A DNA stretch of 64,000 nt from positions 3,950,501-4,014,500 of the forward strand of contig JAVHKY010000012.1 of assembly GCA_035079385.1 (NCBI GenBank). The letters are read 5' to 3'. This DNA is from Aspidiotus rigidus. Taxonomy: Eukaryota > Arthropoda > Insecta > Hemiptera > Diaspididae. Positions 1-13,639 of the stretch are shown here, piece after piece (position 1 is the stretch's first letter; each line of letters begins with the position of its first letter). Both the position numbers and the translations under genes were made by a program. The notes under the pieces are model-generated. The model ran no database searches, was not told the origin of the DNA, and worked only from the letters and a program-made list of their open reading frames with translations.

Positions 1-1544
1 ATCAATACAAAATCATAGCAAATTTTTTCATAAAAATTTTTAATTTTTCAATTTTGGACTAAAAATTCTTATAAAAAAATACTATCCAATTTTTACCAAA
101 ATTGCTGAATTTTGCTTATTTCCAGCGAAATTCAGCAAAGTTTGTTCAAGATTTTATAATTTTGGACGAGATATTATAACAAACTGGTCATTTTCGGCCT
201 CATTCTGCTTTAAGCCCCAATTTTGGCAAAATAAAATTTTTTTACAGGATTTGTCATATTTTCCGCGTAAATACAAAATATACTTCCATCTGTCATGTTT
301 GATATAAGTTTGAATTGGCTCTGTACATGTTACGCAACTCGAAAAAAATTCTAAGACCCGAAGAATCTGTAGAACTTTTTGAAAAGAAAGACTGAATTTC
401 TATCTGATTTCTAAGCTTCCTACCCTTAGAGAAAGGTTTTGACAATATTTCCGAGAAACCCTGACTATAATTATAATAATAAACATAGCTCTCAAACTAG
501 ATAATCAAACTCTTATGGACTTAGGGATTTCAAACTTTAATAAATTTTGAAGTATAAGGCAACCAATAATTATTTAAAAATGAGTTGATGGATGAAAAAA
601 TGTCCAGAAAAGTTTTCCAAGTTTTTCTTGAAGGCCCAAAATGTATGTACATATTTTAAACTAGGGCATGAGAAGAATTAATTAATTTTGAATGAAAAAG
701 TGAAAACAATTTTGATTCTCAATATTCCTGAAATTTTTTCCTTTTCTTTTTTTCTTTCTGTTTTTTTTTTCAACGAGCTATTGTACTATACATAGGGGGT
801 CGTTAGCTTTTACTTTGGGAAAAAATATAGGGGTTGAATGAATTTGTGACAGTATAAGGACCGGAGGAAGTCAAGAGCGTCAGTAATTGATCCTGGTTTT
901 TGAAGAGAACAAAGGAGACTTGAGAGGGGACAGAGAATGGTTTCTTGAGGCTTAGGAGGTACGGAAAAGTGGTGAAATGGGAGACATATAACTCCTCAGC
1001 TTGGCAGTATTGGCATGAGGGTGGAGTGGACGCCTCTGGGAAAAGGAAGAAGTGAGTTAGGGTGTGCTAAATTCTTAGTCGTTCTATAACTATTTAATTC
1101 TTCATGGCGTGTGGCATGAGGAACGAATTGAAGATAGAAATCAGGAATTTTTAACTAAAAAAGTTCATTATGGGGCTCAGAGGACCGCAAGAAAGTTGAC
1201 GGTAAGCGATAATGAGCGTCTTGAATTTTCTGTGAAACTTGAAAATGATAAAGAATTGGAATCAGGAAGTTTAACCTCTGTTGAATGTGATCATAACATT
1301 TTTACAAGAGACTCTAAACGCTTTGGAGAAAAAGAGTCAACTTACGCATAAGATGATATTAAACTAAGTTTACCTTACAGCTGAGCTAAGAGAGAGGAAC
1401 ACGAAAAAAAATTTCAGACTGCAAACCAGAAGCCAAAAAGGGAAATCATGAGCAGGTTCTAGGCTATCTCGATTAATATTGAACTGGACTCATTTTTAGG
1501 TAAGAAACTTAATAGGCTGAATATTCTTGTAGCTCCTCTGTCGC
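1..1544. other. AT-rich DNA, no gene seen
   Basis: This stretch is AT-rich with short A and T runs. Its frames are short and show no domain, repeat or splice-flanked structure. I see nothing to annotate here. Confidence 0.6.
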
Positions 1545-1800
1545 GACAAAATTCTCACAATATTCTAACGCAAATTGAGAGATATTTTGACAGGAATATT
1601 GCAGATTGGCAGCATTCTTTTAGCCTTCTGTTACAATCTTGTTGACAAAATTCTCACAATATTCTAACGCAATCTGAGAGATATTTTGACAGGAATATTA
1701 CAGATTGGCAGCATTCTATCACATTTTCTGTCATAATCTCAACAGCAGAATCCTCACATTCCGACAGAATTATTGCAGGTTGGTGGCATTCTGTCATTTT
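1545..1800. repeat. 99-bp tandem duplication with a decayed third copy
   Basis: A unit starting GACAAAATTCTCACAATATT at 1545 is repeated almost exactly at 1644, a period of 99 bp, and each copy ends near the phrase GATTGGCAGCATTCT. A third, shorter and more diverged copy follows at about 1745-1800. The first two copies differ at only a few positions, so the duplication looks recent. Confidence 0.85.
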
Positions 1801-1845
1801 CCGTCAACCGGGATGACAGATAGATTTTCTACCTATTGCATTACA

Positions 1846-2822
1846 AAAACGACGGCTTCCTTAACGAAGTTAAACGAGGAACGCAGGGAACCTGTTTTAT
1901 GAGTCGAATGGGATTTGGTATTGAAAATTCAAGGAAGCCTAGACCTAGATAAAGATAGTATAAAGAAGGCCTAGACCGACTATAAGCCTATCATGATATA
2001 GTTTGAGAATCTAAATTTTTCTCGCTCGAGAGACGAAATTTTTCCAAGTCCCCCTGCTATCATATATAGCTCGAGAGTCGAAATTTTAACAGGGAACTTG
2101 TTTTATGGGGGGCTATTTGAGAAATCTGGCGTGCGCCGTCCGCCGTCCAGCGAAAAACTTGGAAAAATTTCGACTCTCGAGAATATATGATAGGAGGGGG
2201 ACTTAGAAAAAATTTCGACCCTCGAGCCATATATGATAGGAGAGGGACTTAGAAAAATTTCGACTCTCGAGCTATAGATGATAGGAGGGTGGACTTGGAA
2301 AAAATTCGACTCTCGCGCCATATATGATAGGAGAGGGACTTAGAAAAAATTTCGAATCTGAAGCTATATATGATAGAAGAGGGACTTGGAAAACTTTTGA
2401 CTTTCGAGCTATATATGATAGGGGACAAATTTTCCCAATTCTCCCTCCTATCATAAATAGCTCGAGATTTGAGAAAAACTTGGACTTTCAAACTACATTA
2501 TACTAGGCTTATTTTATGTCTAGGCCTTCATTATACTAGCTTTATCTAGGTCTAGGCTTCCTTGAATTTTCAATACCAAATCCTATTTGACTCATGAAAC
2601 AGGTTCCCTTCGTTCCTCGTTTAACTTCGTTAGGGAAGCCGTCGTTTTTTCTAAGTCCCCCTCCCATCATATATAGCTCGAGAGTCGAAATTTTTCTAAG
2701 TCCCCCTCCTATCATATATTCTCGAGAGTCGAAATTTTTCCAAGTTTTTCGCTGGACGGCGCACGGCGCACGCCAGATTTCTCAAATAGCCCCCCATAAA
2801 ACAGGTTCCCTGTTAAAATTTC
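1846..2822. repeat. Nested foldback with ~45-bp internal repeats
   Basis: Two inverted-repeat pairs are interleaved. The segment at 1846-1970 returns inverted at 2510-2652, and the segment at 2080-2200 returns inverted at 2700-2822. Between them lie about seven degenerate copies of a ~45-bp unit containing CTATCATATATAGCTCGAGA, followed by a CGAAATTTTTC box and a CCCCCTCC box, in both orientations. The frames across it are repeat-derived and not counted as genes. It is probably a foldback transposon or a satellite seed; no terminal duplication was identified. Confidence 0.8.
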
Positions 2823-3051
2823 GTAAATATTTTGGATTGGTGATAATATGAAAGATTTTTGTCTTTTATACAGTTTTGCTGACTGAATTGACGGTTGAAA
2901 ATAGATTAGATGGTTAAATTTCTTGACTCGGAAGTATATTTCGGAACATAATAGTACGAGAAAAAAAAGACGCTTGCAGATAAGATTTCAACGAAATCTG
3001 GGCAAACCAAACCAATAATTCCGCCGGCCGTTGAGAACTGTTTCAAAGATA
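2823..3051. other. Short spacer, nothing seen
   Basis: AT-rich spacer between two foldback structures, with no recognisable feature. Confidence 0.5.
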
Positions 3052-3424
3052 ACACTACTGAACAGCTATCCTGTTACAAAGATTCTGTTACGTGATTCTG
3101 AGTTAGTTTTCAACGCTGAACACGAATCCGTTGTCCGTTTTTTGCTAGTACGTCACAATTTTTAGTAATCACGATGATCATGACAAATATTCTCGTCTAC
3201 TTGCCCCGCGCTGTCGCCGAACGTAACGAACGTTTTCGATAGCGACGCTGCTATCGTCCATGTCTTTCGCGACGACGCGCGGCAAGTAAACGAGAACCTT
3301 AATCGTGATTACTAAAATTTGTGACGTGCTAGCAAAAAACGGACAATGGATTCGTGTTCAGCGTTGAAAAGTATCTAAGAATCACGTAATAGAATCTTTG
3401 TAACAGGGTAGCTGTTCAGTAGTG
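3052..3424. mobile_element. 373-bp foldback (MITE-like) element
   Basis: The left end ACACTACTGAACAGCTA returns inverted at the right end (TAGCTGTTCAGTAGTGT). Inverted identity continues almost to the centre near 3238, so the whole element is one imperfect palindrome with arms of about 180 bp. The central part is GC-richer than its surroundings. No transposase frame is present. A TA duplication is possible but offset by one base, so the superfamily is left open. Confidence 0.8.
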
Positions 3425-3484
3425 TACCTAATTTTTCCCAGAAGTGTACCTACCTAAATATATGGAGAGACATACTTCTAAAAT

Positions 3485-3740
3485 ATTTAATCCGCTGATA
3501 GGTTGCTTTGAAAAGCGATTTTCAGAGTAATGCATTTCTTGTAATATAGGTGTGATAGAATCATCATTTGCCTCGTGAACAACAATTCTTATCTCCTACA
3601 AGGTGATATCAAAGTATACTCTGGTAGCAACGTCGTTGGAATGTAAGTGGGTAGCAAAATAGCTATTTGAAAAATTGTGCGCACTGTACGTATCTTTCCT
3701 TTATCAATCTCTTTCGTGTGTTTTCTCGGTTCTCGGGAGT
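3485..3740. repeat. Dispersed repeat family, copy 1
   Basis: This segment is collinear with 5975-6235. Shared landmarks in the same order are a GAAAAGCGATT box, TAGAATCAT, a CGTGAACAA box, AGGTGATA, TGGTAGCAACGTCG and AATCTCTTTC. The copies are clearly diverged but share spacing over about 250 bp. Function unknown. Confidence 0.7.
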
Positions 3741-4429
3741 TCTCTACTACGAATTAATCTTTAGGTACCACTTTGAAAAATGGTAGCGAGTTCTCTTTCC
3801 GATCAACACAAGTTAAATATATATAGCGATGAAATAATCGAGAAAAATTAGCATCATTTTGATGAAATAAAATGTTCATACGAGGTGATATCGCGAGGTG
3901 ATATCGCGTACGCTGATAACTAAGTTATAGGTCGAAGGTACTTTGATCCATACAAGACTAATTCACAGGGTATCAGAATAAAAGTACGAGCCCCTCAGAT
4001 ATTTTATGAAGATGATTCTACCGTTTTCACCATGAAGAACGGGGGGGATCGGTATACGCATAAATGTATCAATCGAATGATTCAAAAATTTGAAATATTT
4101 CACAGACAAATATTCTATTCGAGTACAATGAAGCTTTAGATTCGTAAAATTTTCTCATTCGTAAGCCATACAATCTAGAGGTAAAGAACGAGTGAGCATA
4201 CCAACCCATCTCTTCAACCTACGAACTATACAACTTTTACGCTTCTTGAAAAATGTCAGAGCATCTATCCTTCCTTTTAGGTAGGTAATGCTATCGAAGA
4301 CGTTAACTTAGAATTTATGAAGGGGTATAAACGATGTTCCACAAGAGGGAAATGAATAAAAAACATGTTTTATGGCTTCATATATGCCGGAAGTATTTGA
4401 AATGAGTTCACGGGCTGAGACGAGGCGCT
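3741..4429. other. No gene seen
   Basis: AT-rich sequence with a local duplication of CGAGGTGATATCGCG at about 3880-3908. No frame, domain or mobile-element end was recognised. Confidence 0.5.
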
Positions 4430-5000
4430 TCGTTTGTCCGCGTATGATTCTTTGTACACTATATGTTGGGCTAAGTGGCTTCCAAGTCTCATACTGGCTC
4501 CCAGAGCTCACTCGATTCACTCAAACGCCCCCATTCTTAGTCGCGTATGAGTCTAGTATACTGCATGTCGGTCTGATTGGTTCTCAAATGTAGTATACTG
4601 AAGTGCGGGTTCTGGAACTCGGTCGTCCTCCTCGTTCGTATCCATTCTTAGCTGAGTATGAGTCTAGTATATTGGCTGTAGTACACTGTAAGATAGGCTA
4701 TGTGGCTCCGTAAAGTAGCATGCTGTATGTTAGGCCGAGTTTCTGCCAAGTCTAGTATGTATAATGAATGTGAGGCTGAGCGGCTCCCGAAGTATGAGTT
4801 TAATACACAGTTAATTGTATGTTAGGCTGAATGACTCCCCAATCTAGTATAAGTCTAGTATACTGTATGTTCAGCTGACTGGTTCCGGGACTAATTCGCT
4901 CCGATTGTTGGTACACATGGAGTCTACTATACTGTAGAACTATATGTTACGCTGAGTGGCTCTAAAGTCTAGTGTACTTTATGTTGGCTTGGCTCCCAGA
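4430..5000. repeat. Degenerate minisatellite
   Basis: Phrases such as GTCTAGTATACTGTATGTTAGGCTG and GAGTGGCTCCC (boxes quoted from diverged copies) recur about ten times at irregular spacing of roughly 45-65 bp. Copies are strongly diverged, which suggests an old tandem array. Short frames in it are repeat artefacts. Confidence 0.7.
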
Positions 5001-5211
5001 AAAGAGTAGTACAAGACTGCTTGATACCAGGGGCGGTGAACTTACAGATTTACTATAAATAGAAAGTCGAATAAGGTTCCCGAAAAAGTGTCCGTTATTT
5101 AGAGGTGTCCACTAAGGGAGGTTTTACTCTATAAATATTTTATACTTAGAATTAACATCCACCTTATTATGCTGTATTTTTCCAGCTTTTTAAATTATTC
5201 TTCCTTTTCAG

Positions 5212-5444
5212 GACCTCGTCGTGGTCTTCGGTATTCATCATTTATGAGAAGTGACTCCGTCAAGAAAAGATTTCGTCACTGGATACAGGCTTACAGATTC
5301 CTAAAGCAGCGTTCCTTCGAATCACACGATCACTACAGAACCTCAACCTCAGATGGCTCATGCCCCGATCGAATTTATGCTGGGCAATTTATTCGCACTC
5401 TAACTACCTCGATCCCAGAAAAAAAAAGAAGGATAACTCGATGA
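5212..5444 (+). CDS. Possible orphan exon, unrecognised product
   Basis: A frame of about 77 codons follows a good acceptor (CCTTTTCAG just before 5212) and is followed 20-odd bases after its stop by a good donor (AAAGGTAAGCG near 5470). The residues are rich in R, S and K and contain a KKRFRHWIQAYRFLKQRSF stretch. No family was recognised and no partner exon was found, so this could be chance. A 3'-terminal coding exon with an intron in the untranslated region is one reading. Confidence 0.2.
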
Positions 5445-5974
5445 TTCAGATCCGTGGCTTAATATAAAGGTAAGCGTAACTGTCATATTTTCCGCCGAAA
5501 ATAATGATACTGATTTTAGATGAAACCAAGATCAAATTCGAGAGCACACAGAAAGAATCAAATTGCTTCACTTCTTACATCTCCCCTCCTAAATTTTGAG
5601 AACAAATGAAAGAACTCACTAGAAATAGAGTTGAATAATATCTATTGCTTAAACTCGCCCCTCCCCCTCCCAAAGTGACGATTAAAATGTGCGCCACGGT
5701 GACCCGTGCCCGTGGACAAACGCAAAAAAATGTCAATGATAGAAATCGTTGGATTTTTTCAAAACTTACTCATTACCCAAACTCATAATGGATGACAAAT
5801 TTTCTATTGCATTTAAAAGTTTTGTAATAGGCTATTTATGTGAGGGAAAAAAAGTCGCTCCCAAATAATTGTGCACTATATTTCAACGAAATAGATGATT
5901 TTGCGCGATAAACGTTTCTTCAGTGAAAAGTTCATCCATCAAGAGACCAAATCGTAAAATATATTCTACCTACT
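5445..5974. other. No gene seen
   Basis: AT-rich sequence without recognisable frames or repeat ends, ending at the second copy of the dispersed repeat. Confidence 0.5.
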
Positions 5975-6235
5975 ACGCTAGGATCTAATTGCTTCGAAAA
6001 GCGATTCAAGGAATTAATTTCTTATAATTATATGCGTGTATAGAATCATTAATTCTCGCCACGTGAACAATTCTCGACGAGGTGATAACAAAGTGCCTGT
6101 ACTTTGGTAGCAACGTCGCTTATCTTTCATTTTGTTCGAAATGTGAGTAGCAGGAGAGATATTCGAAGAGATGAGCGTACAAATATGAAAATCGTATCTA
6201 TTTCTCCTTAATCAATCTCTTTCTCGCTTCCATTT
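5975..6235. repeat. Dispersed repeat family, copy 2
   Basis: Diverged direct copy of 3485-3740, with the same order of boxes (AAAAGCGATT, TAGAATCAT, CGTGAACAA, AGGTGATAAC, TGGTAGCAACGTCGC, AATCTCTTTCTC). The shared length and the diverged flanks argue for an old dispersed element rather than a tandem duplication. Confidence 0.7.
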
Positions 6236-7114
6236 AAGTATTTGTTTTCCTAACCGTACCTTATTGGAACAAGATAGAACGATTTGGATTTACGTAAGTT
6301 CAATTCAACTTTGTACAGCTGAATTCTTCACGACAGAGAGAAAATATGAAAATCCCCCTCCTTCTCCTTGAAATGCCTTTTAATAGCTTCGGTGAACTTC
6401 AATTTTTCTGATTAAAATTGTACCTGCTCATGACGCGATACTATTTCCCGTTTTATTACTGGGTTTCACTTCTTGCTCTGCTGTACAAAGTTGGATTGAC
6501 GCTAAGAAGTAGTATAATATTGAAATCAAGGCGTCTGACAAATTAAAAAGTTGTAGTTTTTTTTTTTTTTTCTTTTTTTTTACACCAAGACTGATTACGG
6601 CTATAATTATGATGTGAAAAGTATTTCCAATGCTGCCGTGCAAATAATGTTTGACGAACGTGCACGGTGCTGGTTTTGGGGAAAAGGACAAAATTGCGAA
6701 ATAATCTTTCTGGTTACGTTGTATGATACTTGTTGTTCGAATTCAAAGGTAAATTTTCACGAGAAATTGGATGGTAACCTTCATTTTTAGTGCAATATGT
6801 TCTCTGATGAGATACCTACACGATCTAAGTGCACGTTTGTCAAAAATTTCATTTTGACGAACGCGCATATTTCTACGACACTAGAAAACAAGAGTGAATT
6901 GAAACAAGACTGAGTCGCTATCCGGGTCTCTTGCGTTTTTTTTTTCTTTTTTTGAGTCTACAAACCCCTCCTCCATTTCTTTTCTAAGATGTAGGTATAT
7001 CTTGATGAAAAACATCCTGAAATTTAGAAATTGCTATGCAAAAATGAAATCTCGAGTAACAGAGAATGTAGACTGTATTACTTGAGTGACGTCACAACAC
7101 ATCATTTTTCCGGT

Positions 7115-7148
<34 letters not shown>

Positions 7149-7861
7149 AATTGCATAGGGGCTCTCGCCTTGCCTGAGGCAAGAGCCCTAAAAAACTAAC
7201 ACCACCATTAAATTCACCGTGAAAAATACTTTCAGAATCAACTGTTTTCCATCATCTATCGAACAAATAATTTTTGACAAACATGCATAATCTGGTTTAG
7301 TTCATAAAAAGGTATAACATTGATTTCTTGCCGTACATGAACAAGAACACTCTTTCCCGGAAACCATTCCTCTGCACATTCGTCAAACATTATTTCTGCC
7401 GTACAAAGTAGAATGGACATTATATCAACGAATCACCGATCACGAGAAAAATTGTTTACTCTTTAGAGAATGATTAACCAAGCTGAAGATCGCAATATCC
7501 ACTTAATTTTCAACGAGAAAAACAATTGTAATGATAGTTTCTCAATACAGGCACGTTTTCATCGAGAAATTCAGTAATATGCTGGACGTATATGCAGATG
7601 AACGGAAAATATTTTTACCAGCGTTATCATTGATTAGAACCAAAAATTAATAAGAACAGAAGTATTTATATTTTCTAAAATCTGTCATCTTGAATTCTTG
7701 ATACCTATGTATTAAAGCGAATACATCTCAACTTTGAGAAATAAAACATTTTATGTTCATGAATCACGACCATTGAGATATTTTTTAGAAAATAAATTAT
7801 TTCAAACAAGCGAGAATAAAAATTTTCAATGAATAGAAAGATTTTTTCGTGGTTAAAAATA
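6236..7861. other. Gene-free; homopolymers and a stem-loop
   Basis: Holds T-rich runs near 6557-6590 and a 31-base T run at 7116-7146. The long T run is followed at about 7156-7190 by a stem-loop in which GGGGCTCTCGCCTTGCC pairs with GGCAAGAGCCC. The T run beside a GC-rich hairpin could be the reversed poly-A end of a small retroelement, but no body or target duplication was identified. Confidence 0.45.
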
Positions 7862-7989
7862 TTATAATACAAAGTACAAGACTGGCACTATTAACCACTG
7901 TTTTTTTATTGAGAATTAAAGATGCAGTTTTATAATTCTCAATAAAAAAACAGTGGTTAATAGTGCCAGTCTTGTACTTTGTATTATAA
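7862..7989. repeat. Perfect 57-bp hairpin
   Basis: Arms 7862-7918 and 7933-7989 are exact reverse complements over 57 bp with a 14-base loop. No mismatch was found by eye. Such a stem is long enough to yield siRNA if transcribed; that is inference. A very recent inverted duplication or an assembly artefact would look the same. Confidence 0.9.
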
Positions 7990-8143
7990 AAATTTTCGGT
8001 TTTGTGCAATCTTGTTGTTGATTGAGCGCAAAATACTCTTATCAGCTGAACGTGATTTTGAAGATTCTTACCAAGAGATCCTTTATGCTGATCGTTATTT
8101 TGAAGATACGTATATTATTCTACTTTGTAGGACAGAGACATAT

Positions 8144-8209
8144 ACTCTGTTCACGTTAAGAAAGGATAGAAGTACGTATACATCTATCCTTTTTTAACGT
8201 GAACAGAGT
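8144..8209. repeat. 27-bp hairpin
   Basis: Arms 8144-8170 and 8183-8209 pair over 27 bp with one mismatch, around a 12-base loop. It is the second of three tight hairpins within 900 bp and shares no obvious sequence with the others. Confidence 0.85.
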
Positions 8210-8674
8210 GTAACGCCGTTTATCTGCGTAGGTATACTGAATATAAAGGATCACGATCAAAGTTCGTTAAGATCTACTTAATCTCTTTGAAAAATTCTCA
8301 CTTTTGGTAATGTGAGGAAACTAAAGGCAAGTTTTGATAACGACGATACCAATTATCAAGGAACGTAGGTTCGTAGTTGAAGTTATGGGTGGGTAGTTTT
8401 ACGATAACAATGTTCCTACAACCGCTGCGTCCAAATACTTTGGACTTATCTTCGAACTTTGTATAAAGCATCATCATACCTCGCACACGCACACTCTCAT
8501 ACTTCGATAATCTCATTTTCCAGCCTAAATTGTTGATCATTCTGCCGTACACCCGTAGTGTTGAATCGTTCTAACTGCAAAACGACGATCAGCAGAACGA
8601 GAATTAGTTTAGACTACGCTAAACAAAGCGATGAACTAAACGAATCCGTTCCTTCAAATTACGGCTATCCATAT

Positions 8675-8725
8675 TAAACAAGAAAGAGGAATACTCCACG
8701 TCGGAGTATTCCTCTTTCTTGTTTA
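8675..8725. repeat. Perfect 23-bp hairpin
   Basis: Arms 8675-8697 and 8703-8725 are exact reverse complements with a 5-base loop (ACGTC). Third of the local hairpin cluster. Confidence 0.85.
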
Positions 8726-10839
<2,114 letters not shown>

Positions 10840-10948
10840 CTCGAAGTGGAAAATTTTTCTCATGAACTGCAAATTAAGGTTCCGGACGGAGGGGCCGGGG
10901 AAGGAATCCGAACCACTCTAGTATTTAAAAAAATGGGTATGTTTTATG

Positions 10949-11133
10949 TAGAGAAATATACTCGCGAAGAGTAAGAAACACAAATAACTTATAAGAACCG
11001 CAAATCAATCGAAACAAACAAGTTCGCTTTCTATACTGTGAGAATGGCTGTTTAGCCGAAAGCGCTCGGATTGTTTGTTTCGATTGCGGTTCTTGTATTT
11101 GTGTTTCTTACTCTTCGCGAGTATATTTCTCTA
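10949..11133. repeat. Inverted repeat with ~63-73-bp arms
   Basis: Left arm 10949-11021 (starting TAGAGAAATATACTCGCGAA) pairs with right arm 11071-11133. The arms are nearly identical apart from about 10 extra bases in the left arm. The ~50-base centre carries a further small self-complementary CGCTTTC/GAAAGCG pair. No gene or known terminal motif was recognised. Confidence 0.85.
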
Positions 11134-11224
11134 TGATGGATGACCGTAAAATTAAAAAACGAATTGATTCTATACCTATGTTTTATGTCTTCGCGCGCGC
11201 GTTCGTACATCCTTTAATTCTGAG

Positions 11225-11470
11225 ATTTGCCTTCGTCTGTCCGCCCATCCGTACTTATGACCATGACCTCGGAACTTGGAAAAATTATACTCCAATGCTA
11301 CTCCTAATTCCTAGATTTAGGTCCGTGCATACGGACATCCGTCCGTACGTCCACCCGTCCGTTCGTTCTCACGACGATGACGTTGGAACTTCAAGAAATT
11401 ATATTGTAAATCTTTCTCTAATATCTGGATTTGAGTGCGTGCGTCCGCACATCCGTCCTTGCAAGCCCTA
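11225..11470. repeat. ~115-bp tandem repeat rich in GTCCG
   Basis: Two diverged copies of a ~115-bp unit are present. Each has a GTCCGCCC/GTCCACCC block, a GACCTCGGAACTT or GACGTTGGAACTT box, then AATTATA. A frame of 135 codons runs through it, but its internal repetition and lack of any domain make coding unlikely. Confidence 0.65.
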
Positions 11471-13639
11471 TAGCAGAATGTTGACCCAAAATTCAGTATA
11501 TCAAGCTTATATACTCGCCCGAAAAATACAGGTGAACTAAGCTCGTCAACAAGTCCGCGTAACTTACAGTATACCCTAAATACAGTATCCTAGACCAAGA
11601 ATTAATACTGACGAAGGAGTGAATTTATTGATTAATCAGTCTTACATACAGTTTACACAGACGGCAAAGGAAAATTAAAGTTACAGAAGCGCGAACACTT
11701 TCCACAGAACAGTCAGTTACTAGCGGGTAAGCAAAACTGAATGAGAAAGAAAGAATGATTGTATAAGGAAGATCGTGAAGTGACAAGACTACAAGATTCA
11801 CGCTAGTTAGAACGAAGAAGACGGTTTCTCGATGAGGTTATTCTCGGGGTCGTTGACAGTGAGTTCACCTGTGACTTGACATACTGGTCTCTGTCTGCGG
11901 AGCTGAATCGCTTTCTTTCCTTCATCGATGGTTTGAATACATAAATACAGTTTACCATTGATGTAGGAGGCAGATGATCGACTTTCTGGACCTCCCAATT
12001 TCCATCGAAAATAGTAGTCATGCTTTTGGTATTTATGGGAAATCGACTAATACTAGCATGTCAATTCACAATTCCTTTTTCCGCTCCCGGCTCACAAATA
12101 CATCACTCATGATTGTTTTATTCGTTGTCTCCTTTCTATTCCGCTCGCTCTCAATGAAGAAAAGAAGACCATAAAATACTTGGTTCGTCTGAGAGATATA
12201 ACCTCAACATTGAATCCATTAACCGGAAGGAACTACTTAGGAGAACTCCGGATGCAACCACTTCACTACTTCACTCTACTCGCATCAAAAAAGAAAGTTA
12301 AATTTGTCTATACCCTCTCTCGGGGAAAATTCTCCTTAGAGCTGGCTCTTATCCTCCGAAAATTTGATTTCCTGCCTGTCGTCCAAGCTAGCACATCTCA
12401 CTCAGAAACCTAAAAATCTAGTCCCTAAATTTTGAAGAGTGGTGTGTATAAAATAAAGCCCTATCACTAATAATAGGTGAAAATTCCAAAAGAAGCCCAC
12501 ACAGAACAAGTCCTCTGTTCAAATTTCCACCACCAGATTAAGAGTGGGACGTGAAAATTTTCCATGAATTTAGATTTTTTGAAGACGCGAGCTCCCTACA
12601 AAATTCGGGCTCAGAAGAAGCACTCATTGGTATTAGAGAATATCTGAAATTCTAAAACTAGCTGAGGAAGAGCTTCCCATCGAATCTATTTGGTTCTATC
12701 GTGAGCCATCTATCTATGTAAAGCAATTTTCATGAGTTTATGACTTCATCTTTTTTGTTGTTTCTATTTTTGTAGGACGAAATGGAGAACAAGAATTACT
12801 AAAATGAAGAGAAGATCTCGCATCGCAGTGGTCAGAATTTGATAAAACATGAACAACTCTAACCACAATCCGCGGAATATATACTTCGTCTTCCGTACTA
12901 CAGATATAGTTTCCAAACGTTATGAACATTGGCCAAACAAAACACGACTGGTCCAGCTAGGAAACAGGATGAAGAATGCAGTAAAATGAAGTCCAGGTTT
13001 TCAATCTAATGATCTTAAGTATTCTAGTTAATATTATATACTCAACTCTTACGTTAGAGATCATGCACGTAGATCTCACAAAATTTAGGGACGAATTCTC
13101 AGATAGACCAGATATCATATCGGTAGACTGTAAAATTGAGAAGGAGAACTAAAATTAGCTCAGCTCCTTTTCTTTGGCATCCCTTTACATATAGCACTTC
13201 TAATTTTATACGAGTCGGTGACTGTCCTTCCACGGAATCAGAGAAGTTTCCTATCTTAGAGGAATTAAAAATTTCTTTATCCTGATGGTATTTTCTCAGA
13301 AATGCGATCACTACCGCACGTAATGAATAAAATTGTTAGTAAAATTGATTTTTTGGAGGCAATTTCTCACACTCGCACTCGTTGACTAATATTCAGATGA
13401 GGGAATCAAAAGTATACGCAGTTTGTTTACTTTATACAAAGCGGGTATCTTGACTGGTAAAATCAAAGGAGGATCAATATTTTACCGCACATTCATATCC
13501 AAGTAATTTATGAAGTAAATAAAATTTTCATTTACCTAACAAGGTTCTTCCCCAATAGTTAATTTCTTACTCAGTTCGTCCCATCAAATACCCCTAATTC
13601 CAGGTCCAACGTTTCCATTCGTCTCACACCACATGTGCG
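11471..13639. other. No supported gene
   Basis: Several 60-80 codon frames occur on both strands. The most gene-like is a minus-strand frame at 11807-11950 ending with DPENNLIEKPSSSF and a stop, but it has no recognisable domain or convincing splice context. I could not assign any function in this stretch. Confidence 0.4.

Noticed and set aside
2103..2506. Several overlapping 60-80 codon frames on both strands
   Set aside because: They are products of the 45-bp repeat inside the foldback.
11133..11540. 135-codon plus-strand frame
   Set aside because: It runs through a 115-bp tandem repeat and has no domain; codon pattern follows the repeat.
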